Below, piece after piece: positions 11,823-23,900 of a stretch of DNA of 64,000 nt. The DNA is from Cladorhizidae sp. MBARI D1340-BT2. Taxonomy: Eukaryota; Porifera; Demospongiae; Poecilosclerida; Cladorhizidae. Location: positions 32,075,529 through 32,139,528 of the forward strand of contig JAQNBH010000015.1 of assembly GCA_028752905.1 (NCBI GenBank), given 5' to 3'. The notes beneath the pieces are model-generated. The model did not search any database. It saw only the letters and a program-made list of their open reading frames with translations, and was not told the DNA's origin. The position numbers were made by a program, and so were the translations under genes. The stretch's first letter is position 1. The number at the start of each line of letters is the position of its first letter.

Positions 11823-11995
11823 CTAAACGTAGACTTTCGCAATGCCATCGGCGCCTGCACTCGCAAAGAATGGTTCAGTGGAATGGCAAGCAAGGTTGCG
11901 AATGGCCTCGTCAAATCTCTTTCTGTGCGCCCCGCCTATCTCCTGTATGCACATCTTCGAGTCCATGCTCCAGAATCTCAGTGAACCATCATGAC
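11823..11995 (-). CDS. STRN: striatin last exon (blades 6-7, stop)
   Basis: Encodes GHDGSLRFWSMDSKMCIQEI, GAHRKRFDEAIRNLACH and ASAGADGIAKVYV, then TAG (plus cta, 11823-11825). It matches the C-terminus SHDCSIRLWNLDSKTCIQEITAHRKK ... ASAGADALAKVFV. Acceptor tgtgcccag. Confidence 0.95.
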
Positions 11996-14900
11996 CTGGG
12001 CACACACACAAGAACAACCAACACGGCTCATCCACTGGTTATGTGCCAATTGGAGTTAATAAGCATTAGAGAAGGACAGACATAATTAGTTTATTGAGCT
12101 ATCTTATGACGGTATATATCCCAAAATACATTGGATCTCCACCTAAATAATCTCCACCTAAATATGTTGACGCTAGGACATTGTGTGTGTGTGTGTATGC
12201 ATGCACGCGTGTGCGTGTGTGTGCATGTGTGTATCGTGCACAAGCTGCTACTTCTCTGTGGCACTTGGAAAAGCAGTCAAAAGACACCGAGATGAGACTT
12301 ACCTCCTGACAGGAGGTAGAGGCCATGGGGATCAATGGCCAGGCCGGCCACAGAATCCATGTGAGCTGTCATGTAGTGAATCAATTTACCTGCAGAACAG
12401 GAAAGGGAAGGGAATCTCAACACGCATAGGATTTTTTTAAACATGACTATGCCTTACCAGAATTTGTATCGTAAAACTTAATGTATTTGTCTTCGTGAGC
12501 ACTGACCACGATGGGTAATGTAGGATGACACACCACTTTGTTGATCTGCGTCTTGGCCGTGCCATCTGCACAAGACCAAGCAAGCAGTGAAGGAATAGAA
12601 AATGCAAAATCAGACGAGTTCACTCAATGTCAAGGCACAAAGTTGAACTCGACAATATGATTCAAACTCTCAATGAACTCTCGGTTGACGTAACGAAATT
12701 AGAATGACCTTCTCAAACAATGACCTTCTGAATAATCAACTTGAATTTTTACTCTCTCAACGTTTCAACTAGATGCTCGAGCCTTCATCAGGAATTGTAA
12801 CATGACTCCAACCCATCCTTTCCCTCCAAACCTTTCCTCCACTTCCCTGCCCCTCTTAACACATCCTCTTATCCCTCCGCTCCAAACCCTTCTCCCATCC
12901 CATCCTGCCAAACCGTGTCCCCACTCCCATTAAAAAAAAAAACACCCTTTCTCTCCAAACCTACCTCTGCATCCCATCCCCAAACCCTCTACTAAATCAC
13001 TCTTCCCACATCCCTTTCTTTCCAAATCTTCACCCCCCTCATGTACTAAAAAAAACACACCCACCCCAACTCTCAAAACACTTTCTCCCAATCCATACTC
13101 TCAAAAAAAAAGAAGTTTCTCTCCTCTCTCAAAACACATCCAATGATGCTGTCTGTAGAGATATTTCCACAGTTATCCCAGGATGCCTGACACACTAAGA
13201 TCACGGATGATGAGCTAGCTATTTCCCACTTCCTCCTCTCTTTTCAAACCACTCCCTCCACACCTTCCCTCCCTCCCACAACGAGAAGAACTGACCATAC
13301 GTGCTCCCACTGTCAAAGTTCAACACACACTGCCCTGTCTCCAGGTCAAAGGTCATGACCTTGGATGCAGTGTAAGATACAACCATCTGGTGCAAGTTAG
13401 TCGTGACAAAGTCGATTGATGTAGGATGGCCAAACCCTGCAGGAGAAAATGCATTGTAATGAGGGATACTATAGAAGCAACTGTGTGTGTGTGTGTCTCT
13501 CTCTCTCTATGTGTGTGTGTCCATACATGTGAAACTTGCTCCTAAATCTGAAACAATCTCTTTTCCAATCACAAAACTTTTAACATCTGTACAAAGACCA
13601 CACCTCTCATAACGTCTGTATGAAACCTAGAGAAATACTTGTTCACACACATTAGTCGACTGGTCATGTTCTTTCAAGACAGACAGCATGTAATAGTAAT
13701 GATGTTCTCAAATGCATGTACATAATCCATGTGCCTAGCTCCCATCACTGGGCAAGTTCTCACCACTGGACAAGCTTCCACCGCTGGACAAGCTTCCACC
13801 ACAGGACAAGTTCCCACCGCTGGACAAGCTCCTACCGCTGGACAAGCTCCCACCGCTGGACAAGCTCCCACCGCTGGACAAGCTTCCACCGCTGGACAAG
13901 CTCCCACCGCTGGACAAGCTCCAACCGCTGGACAAGCTCCCACCCCTGGACAAGCTCCCACCGCTGGACTAGTTCCCACTGCTGGACAAGCACCCACCGC
14001 TGGACAAGCTCCGACCGCTGGACAAGCTCCGACCGCTGGACAAGCTCCGACCGCTGGACAAGCTCCGACCGCTGGACAAGCTCCTACCTCTGGACAAGCT
14101 CCCACCGTTGGACAAGCTCCCACTGCTGGACAAGCTCCAACCGCTGGACAAGCTCCAACCGCTGGACAAACTCCCACCGCTGGACAAGCTCCACCACTGC
14201 TATCACCGGACAAGTTCCCACCAGGACAAGTACCCACCACTGGGAAACTTCCCACCACTCGGCAAGCACCAACATTGGATAAGTAACTACCACAAGGTAA
14301 GCACCAACACTGAGCTCCCACTACTGGGCAAGCACCAAACTGGTTAAGCTCCCACTACAGGGCAAGGACCAACACTGGGCAAGCACCCATTACTGGGCAA
14401 GCACCAACACTGGGTAAGCTCCCACTACAGGGCAAGCACCAACACTGGGTAAGCTCCCACTACTGGGCAAGCACCAACACTGGGTAAGCTCCCATTACAG
14501 GGCAAAAACCAACACTAGGTAAGCTCCCACTACAGAGCAAGCACCAACACTGGGTAAGCTCCGCATTACTGGACAAAAACCAACACTGGGTAAGCTCCCA
14601 CTACTGGGCAAAAACCAACACTAGGTAAGCTCCCACTACAGGGCAAGCTGGGTAAGCTCCTACTACTGGGCAAGCACAAACACTGGGTAAGCTTCCACTA
14701 CAGGGCAAGCACCAACACTGGGTAAGCTCCCATTACTGGGCAAGCACCAATACTGGGTAAGCTTCCACTACAGGGCAAGCACCAACACTGGGTAAGCTCC
14801 TACTACTGGGCAAGCACAAACACTGGGTAAGCTTCCACTACAGGGCAAGCACCAACACTGGGTAAGCTCCCATTACTGGGCAAGCACCAATACTGGGTAA

Positions 14901-17900
14901 GCTTCCACTACAGGGCAAGCACCAACACTGGGTAAGCTCCTACTACTGGGCAAGCACAAACACTGGGTAAGCTTCCACTACAGGGCAAGCACCAACACTG
15001 GGTAAGCTCCCATTACTGGGCAAGCACCAATACTGGGTAAGCTTCCACTACAGGGCAAGCACCAACACTGGGTAAGCTCCCACTACTGGGCAAGCACCAA
15101 CACTGGGTAAGCTCCCACTACAGGGCAAAAACCAACACTAGGTAAGCTTCCACTACTGGGCAAGCACCAACACTGGGTAAGCTCCCACTACTGGGCAAGC
15201 ACCAACACTGGGTAAGCTCCCACTACAGGGCAAAAACCAACACTAGGTAAGCTTCCACTACTGGGCAAGCACCAACACTGCGTAAGCTCCCACTACAGGG
15301 CAAGAAACAACACTAGGTAAGCTCCAATTACTGGGCAAGCACCAACACTGGGTAAGCTACCACTACAGGGCAAGGGTAAGCTCCCATTACTGGGCAAATA
15401 CCAACACTGGGTAAGCTCCCATTACTGGGCAAGTACCAACACTGGGTTAGCTCCCATTACAGGGCAAGCACCAACACTGGGTAAGCTCCCATTACTGGGC
15501 AAGCACCAAAACTGGGTAAGCTCCCATTACTGGGCAAGCACCAAAACTGGGTAAGCTCCCATTACTGGGAAAGCACCAACACTGGGTAAGCTCCCATTAC
15601 TGGGCAAGCACCAACACTGAGTAAGCTCCCATTACAGGGCAAGCACCAACACTGGGTAAGCTCCCACTACAGAGCAAGCACCAACACTGGGCAAGCACCC
15701 ATTACTGGGCAAGCACCAATACTGGGTAAGCTCCCATTACAGGGCAAGCACCAATATACTGGGTAAGCTCCCATTATACTGGGCAAGCACCAACACTGGG
15801 TAAGCTCCCATTACTGGGCAAGCACCAACACTGGGTAAGCTCCGGGCAAGCACCAACACTGGGTAAGCTCCCATTACTGGGCAAGCACCAACACTGGGTA
15901 AGCTCGGCAAGTACCAACACTGGGTAAGCTCCCATTGCTGGGCAAGTACCAATACTGGGTAAGCTCCCATTACTGGGCAAACACCAACACTGGGTAAGCT
16001 CCCATTACTGGGCACAACACTAGGAAAGCTCCCACTACAGGGCAAGCACCAGCACTGGGTAAGCTCCCATTACTGGGCAAGCACCAACACTGGGTAAGCT
16101 CCCATTACTGGGCAAGCACCAACACTGGGTAAGCTCCCATTACTGGGCAAGCACCAACACTGGGTAAGCTCCCATTACTGGGCAAGCACCAACACTGGGT
16201 AAGCTCCCATTACTGGGCAAGTACCAACACTGGGTAAGCTCCCATTACTGGGCAAGCACCAATACTGGGTAAGCTCCCATTACAGGGCAAGCACCAACAC
16301 TGGGCAAGCACCCATTACTGGGCAAGCACCAATACTGGGTAAGCTCCCATTACTGGGCAAGCACCAACACTGGGTAAGCTCCCATTACTGGGCAAGCACC
16401 AACACTGGGTAAGCTCCCATTACAGGGCAAGCACCAACACTGGGTAAGCTCCCATTACTGGGCAAGCACCAATACTGGGTAAGCTCCCATTACAGGGCAA
16501 GCACCAATACTGGGTAAGCTCCCATTACTGGGCAAGCACCAACACTGGGTAAGCTCCCATTACAGGGCAAGCACCAACACTGGGTAAGCTCCCATTGCTG
16601 GGCAAGTACCAATACTGGGTAAGCTCCCATTACTGGGCAAGCACCAATACTGGGTAAGCTCCCATTACAGGGCAAGTACCAACACTGGGTAAGCTCCCAT
16701 TGCTGGGCAAGTACCAATACTGGGTAAGCTCCCATTACAGGGCAAGCACCAATACTGGGTAAGCTCCCATTACAGGGCAAGCACCAATACTGGGTAAGCT
16801 CCCATTACTGGGCAAGCACCAACACTGGGTAAGCTCCCATTACTGGGCAAGCACCCATTACTGGGCAAGCACCAATACTGGGTAAGCTCCCATTACAGGA
16901 CAAGCACCAATACTGGGTAAGCTCCCATTACAGGGCAAGCACCAACACTGGGTAAGCTCCCATTACTGGGCAAGCACCAACACTGGGTAAGCTCCCATTA
17001 CAGGGCAAGCACCAACACTGGGTAAGCTCCCATTACTGGGCAAGCACCAACACTGGGTAAGCTCCCATTACTGGGCAAGTACCAACACTGGGTAAGCTCC
17101 CATTACTGGGCAAGTACCAATACTGGGTAAGCACCAATACAGGGCAAGCACCAATACTGGGTAAGCTCCCATTACTGGGCAAGCACCAATACTGGGTAAG
17201 CTCCCATTACAGGGCAAGCACCAATACTGGGTAAGCTCCCATTACAGGGCAAGCACAACACTGGGTAAGCTCCCACTACAGGGCAAGCACCAACTCGGAG
17301 TAAGCTCCCAAGAATGGATGTGAGCTGTCATGGTCAAGTGCCTCCTAGTAGGTATATAGAAATTTAGCCTGGAACCACACCCATGCCTGTAACATTGATC
17401 AGTCAAGATGGCGACCACTGATCGTTCCCTCCCCTTCTTCTAAATAACAACACCACCTTTATTCACTTTATTCAGGAACAAACTCTTCAAACTGTGCAAT
17501 GTATTCCCTTAATTAGAACATGCGCATTTTATTCCATTTCAAGAGCTGCCGAGTTGCGGGTACCACTTGAAGTTGCATGCTAATCGAAGGTGTGCTCTAT
17601 TATTTGAACATGACTAACAAGCAGCATGGGTGCACGAGATCACCTCAAACAGGTGTCAATCATTGATAATGGCCGTGTTCTAGCGGCCTCTGTTCTACTG
17701 TCATCATCTTCGTTCGATGTTTGCGAAGGGATTGTCGTCGCCGGTCCCTCCCATTTCCATGGAGTTCGGCCGTCTCGCTGGCGATGTTTGCTGCAGCACT
17801 TTCTGCTACTAGCCCGGGCTTTAAACAGTGAGCGCTGTCATCATGTGACCCACCTGTCTTGACTGGAATGCCGCAACTTTAGAAGTTTGAAGGATTTGAT

Positions 17901-20900
17901 TATCCACTCAACACAACAGAGTAAGATTACCAAGCTTTCTTCCCCGGAGCTTTCTCCCCCCAACTCCACACGTGGGATTGCCTCCTGGGCTTTCATGTTC
18001 TCTACTGGTGCAGGTCATTCCAGACAGTAAATGGTGCAAATAAGGCACAATAAGCTGCAATTAGTTATGAGAATCAACTCATTAAGCTAAGTAAACTGCT
18101 CAGCGCCCACCACATGTGCCAGATTTGCCTTCCTCAGCATGTGATTTCCAGAAACAGCAGCTAAGGCCTGGAAGAGGTCGTCCACGATGGAAGAGGTCGT
18201 CCACGATGGAAAGTCATCCACGATGGAAGAGGATGGGAAAGAGGTCATCCACGATGGAAGGTCATCACTATGGAAGAGGTCATCCACGATGGAAGAGGTC
18301 GTCCACGATGGAAAGTCATCCACGATGGAAGAGGATGGGAAAGAGGTCATCCACGATGGAAGGTCATCACTATGGAAGAGGTCATCCACGATGGAAGAGG
18401 TAGTCCACGATGGAAAGTCATCCACGATGGAAAGTCATCCACGATGGAAGGTCATCCACGATGGAAGAGGATGGGAAAGAGGTCATCCACGATGGAAGGT
18501 CATCACTATGGAAGAGGTCATCCACGATGGAAGAGGTCGTCCACGATGGAAAGTCATCCACGATGGAAGAGGATGGGAAAGAGGTCATCCACGATGGAAG
18601 GTCATCACTATGGAAGAGGTCATCCACGATGGAAGAGGTCGTCCACGATGGAAAGTCATCCACGATGGAAGGTCATCCACGATGGAAGAGGTCATCCACG
18701 ATGGAAGAGGTCGTCCACGATGGAAGAGGTCGTCCACGATGGAAAGTCATCCACGATGGAAGAGGATGGGAAAGAGATCATCCACGATGGAAGGTCATCA
18801 CTATGGAAGAGGTCATCCACGATGGAAAGTCATCCACGATGGAAAGTCATCCACGATGGAAGGTCATCCACGATGGAAGAGGATGGGAAAGAGGTCATCC
18901 ACGATGGAAGAGGATGGGAAAGAGGTCATCCACGATGGAAGGTCATCACTATGGAAGAGGTCATCCACGATGGAAGAGGTCGTCCACGATGGAAGAGGTC
19001 GTCCACGATGGAAGAGGTCGTCCACGATGGAAAGTCATCCACGATGGAAGAGGATGGGAAAGAGGTCATCCACGATGGAAGGTCATCACTATGGAAGAGG
19101 TCATCCACGATGGAAGAGGTCGTCCACGATGGAGTCATCCACGATGGAAAGTCATCCACGATGGAAGGTCATCCACGATGGAAGAGGATGGGAAAGAGGT
19201 CATCCACGATGGAAGGTTATCACTATGGAAGAGGTCATCCATGATGGAAGAGGTCGTCCACGATGGAAAGTCATCCACGATGGAAGGTCATCCACGATGG
19301 AAGAGGTCATCCACGATGGAAGAGGTCGTCCACGATGGAAGAGGTCGTCCACGATGGAAAGTCATCCACGATGGAAGGTCATCCACGATGGAAGAGGATG
19401 GGAAAGAGGTCATCCACGATGGAAGGTCATCACTATGGAAGAGGTCATCCACGATGGAAGAGGTCGTCGACGATGGAAGAGGTGGTCCACAATGGGGAAG
19501 AGGTCATCCACGATGGAAGGTCATCACGATGGAAGAGGTCATCCACGATGGAAGAGGTCGTCCACGATGGAAGAGGTCATCCACGATGGAAGGTCATCAC
19601 GATGGAAGAGGTCACACGATGGAAGAGGTCATCCACGATGGAAGAGGTTGTCCACGATGGAAGAGGTGGTCCACGATGGAAGAGGTGGTCCACAATGGGG
19701 AAGAGGTCATCCACGATGGAAGGTCATCACGATGGAAGAGGTCACACGATGGAAGAGGTCATCCACGATGGAAGAGGTCGTCCACGATGGAAGAGGTGGT
19801 CCACAATGGGGAAGAGGTCATCCACGATGGAAGGTCATCACGATGGAAGAGGTCACACGATGGAAGAGATGATCCATGATAGAAGAGGTCATCCACAATG
19901 GAAGAGATCAGTCTCTTAATCTTTAATGGCATGAACCTATATGCAGGCATTATTTGGAGTATTAACCTGCTCCTAAGTTTGCACGCAGCAACCCATGGCA
20001 GGGGCAAGAGCCCACTATACCCCTTCTGGCTGATTTAGTAAGTGAGCGGCATTCGCCCGTGGGGACATAGCGTGGGGACATAGCGTGGGGACATAGCGTG
20101 GGGACATAGCGTGGGGACATAGCGTGGGGACATAGCGTGGGGACATAGCGTGGGGACATAGCGTGGGGACATAGCGTGGCGACTACTTCGGGATAATTAA
20201 AAATATAAACTGCAAACCAACAAATACCAATTCCTCACACCAATATGCGTTTACAAAGAACTTGAAGTTTAATTCTCTGCTTGCAGCACTCACTTGTTTC
20301 TGTGACGAATTCTCTGACTTGTGGGTTGACCTGGGTGTGGTTCCAGAGGCGACAGGAGGCATCGGCAGCGCAGGAGAGGATAAGGCCCGTGGTGGGGTGT
20401 ACCACCAGGTTCCACACCGCATCAGAGTGTCCCGTCAACACTCCTTGATGGATATCCGAGTCTAATAATAGACAAGGTAGGAAAAAATATTCTTGACACT
20501 AAATGGACCCACACACAAAGTACACAATTTACATAACTCCAAAAAGTGTGGGAAACAAGAACTTAGCAGACCACAACAATTTAGAGGACCCTTTACCCTT
20601 AAAAGTTATATACACCAAATGAAATTTGGAAGGGGGGAAAAGGGGGGAGGGAGGGAAGAAGGGGGAAAAAGAAGAAAAGAAGAAAAAAGCAGTGTTTTTT
20701 TGTTGGGGGGGGGGGAGGGGGGAGTGCTTTAGTATATAAAGCATGTGTCCCTGGATGCATTTCTTGCTGTAAGTTTTGAATTCCTTCGCTCATGAACAAG
20801 CACATGTCCCTGGATGCATTTCTTGCTTAAGTTTTGAATTCCTTCGCTTATGAACAAGCAAGTGTCCCTGGATGCATTTCTTGCTGTAAGGTTTGTTGTA

Positions 20901-23900
20901 GGCATAGCGACGAGGTGCTCTTGTGATTGCTTACTTCCACGGAAGAATCCTTACAACATATTACAGCCAGTCATAACCTCAATCTAGGCCACTAAAAAAG
21001 CTGCCAATTGCGACATAAGTGGGAGGAAGATTTGTTGTGTTTTTTTGGTGGTATCTGCCACTCTGAAAGCAGTCAAACCAACACAGGGAGTGCTAGCACT
21101 TCCCCTAACAGATATGCACGTGTGTTACACTGGGCAAAGAGAGCATGTTGTCTCTCAGTACGTCAACAAGAAGAATAGGTATGTGTTTGTCAAGACGAAA
21201 TAAAAAAGTACCAGAGCAGCTCGACTCTTTGCCACCGCCTCATGGCACTACACCAATACCTCGGAGGCCTTGAAGGAATCTCACTGAGGCCACAATGGCT
21301 GAAAGGTCACTCAACTCTGATAAACAAGCAGTCTAGACTTATAGGCAAGTGTGTGGCCACGCCCACTCCACATAGATGTACTTACGTCTAGGGCGCACAA
21401 ATAGAATGGCTAACGTCGACTTCAATTACTTCTTTGTCAAGTTATCACCAGCAACGAATGGCAGGGAAGCTAAATAAGCCATGGCTTCTATGAACCTGTG
21501 TTCTTGTATATAGTAGTAGTAATGTAGTAGAGTTGTAGTGTAGCATAGTAATAGTAGTAGTAATAGTAGTAGTAATAGTAGTAGTAATGTAGTAGAGTTG
21601 TAGTGTAGTATAGTAATAGTAGTAGTAATAGTAGTAGTAATAGTAGTAGTAATGTAGTAGTAGTAGTAGTAGTATAGTAATAGTAGTAGTAATAGTAGTA
21701 GTAATAGTAGTAGTAATGTAGTAGTAGTAATAGTAGTAGTAATGTAGTGGTATATTAGTAGTAGTAGTAGTAGTAGTAGTAATAGTAATAGTAGTAGTAA
21801 TGTAGTAAAGGATAGTAATATTAGTAGTAGTAGTAGTAGTAGTAAGTAAAGGATATTAATAGTAGTAAAGTGGTAGAGTTGTTGAGCACTTGCATGATTA
21901 CATTCAGCTGACAGTAAACACTTGAAGGATTCCCTTTAAATCCTTTTCCTTTTAGTGCAACGTTTTAACCGAACGACGGTCTTCATCGAACGAAGACAGA
22001 AGTATTTCAGCCGAAACATTGGCACTAAAACAAAAGGATTTAAAGGGAATCCTTAAAGTATTCACTGCTGTTCCCACTGGCTTTGTTGAACACACCTCAT
22101 TCTCCCCCATCGTCCTCAGCAACGGGTGGGATGGCCATTGAGGCAAGTCATGTTTACAAGAGAATGGCAGGCCACCTACGTAGCTGCGAAGTTGGGTCAG
22201 CATTACAGCTCCACCATGTCCTGGCTCCTCTGCCGGACAGCATTCTCCTAGCTGAGATCGGCCATTCAATGCCTTCAAGGCAGTGTAGTAGTAGTAGTAG
22301 TAGTATAATAGTGCTAGTGTAGTAGCAATAGTAGTAGTAAATGTAATGATAGTGTATAGTAGTAGTAGTAATAGTGCAGCAGTAGTAGTGGTAGTACCTT
22401 GTACTAGTAGTATAGCAGTAGTGAGAGTGTAGTACTAGTAGTATAGCAGTAGTGAGAGTGTAGTACTAGTAGTATAGCAGTAGTGAGTGTAGTACTAGTA
22501 GTATAGTAGTAGTGATAGTGTAGTACTAGTAGTATAGCAGTAGTGATAGTGTAGTACTAGTAGTATAGCAGTAGTGATAGTGTAGTACTAGTAGTATAGC
22601 AGTAGTGAGTGTAGTACTAGTAGTATAGCAGTAGTGATAGTGTAGTACTAGTAGTATAGCAGTAGTGATAGTGTAGTACTAGTAGTATAGCAGTAGTGAG
22701 TGTAGTACTAGTAGTATAGCAGTAGTGATAGTGTAGTAATAGTACTATAGCAGTAGTGATAGTGTAGTACTAGTAGTATAGCAGTAGTGAGTGTAGTACT
22801 AGTAGTATAGTAGTAGTGATAGTGTAGTACTAGTAGTATAGCAGTAGTGATAGTGTAGTACTAGTAGTATAGCAGTAGTGATAGTGTAGTACTAGTAGTA
22901 TAGCAGTAGTGATAGTGTAGTACTAGTAGTATAGCAGTAGTGAGAGTGTAGTACTATAGCAGTAGTGAGTGTAGTACTAGTAGTATAGCAGTAGTGAGTG
23001 TAGTACTAGTAGTATAGTAGTAGTGAGAGTGTAGTACCAGTAGTATAGCAGTAGTGATAGTGTAGTACTAGTAGTATAGTAGTAGTGAGTGTAGTACTAG
23101 TAGTATAGCAGTAGTGATAGTGTAGTAATAGTACTATAGCAGTAGTGATAGTGTAGTACTAGTAGTATAGCAGTAGTGAGTGTAGTACTAGTAGTATAGT
23201 AGTAGTGATAGTGTAGTAATAGTACTATAGTAGTAGTGATAGTGTAGTACTAGTAGTATAGTAGTAGTGATAGTGTAGTACTAGTGTAGTACTAGTAGTA
23301 TAGTAGTAGTGATAGTGTAGTACTAGTAGTATAGCAGTAGTGATAGTGTAGTACTAGTAGTATAGCAGTAGTGAGTGTAGTACTAGTAGTATAGTAGTAG
23401 TGAGTGTAGTACTAGTAGTATAGTAGTAGTGATAGTGTAGTACTAGTAGTATAGCAGTAGTGAGAGTGTAGTACTAGTAGTATAGCAGTAGTGAGAGTGT
23501 AGTACTAGTAGTATAGCAGTAGTGATAGTGTAGTACTAGTATAATAGTCGAGTAAACAGAGACAGGATAACACAAACACTCGATGGTCTGAAAAGTCGGT
23601 AAAGGGTCTCCAAAACCTCGACACAAAATCAAGGCCGACTTGAAAAGTAGAAGCAAGCAAAGCAGTAAAGAAAATGTGCCTAATTTGCGCGCTTAAAGCC
23701 AGCATGGCAACTCTCCATTCAAGAAGGGTACGTGCATCAACCTAGCTCACTGCAAATGTCCTCTAGAACTAGCGCCTGGACTTATCACTGCCACAGGTTT
23801 ATGTACATGAAGGATAGCATTGGCCCTTTCAACTGAGAGGTCATTGGTAATATATATACACACATATATATATATATATAGTCAATGAACTCTCAGTTGA

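Noticed and set aside
17626..17862. 78-codon plus ORF between arrays
   Set aside because: No recognisable domain and no splice or start support. The length is within chance for this DNA.
18187..19879. Long plus-strand ORFs of up to about 560 codons in the 19-bp array
   Set aside because: Three frames are open at once through the same DNA and encode only unit translations. The array lies within a striatin intron on the other strand. Openness follows from a stop-free unit.
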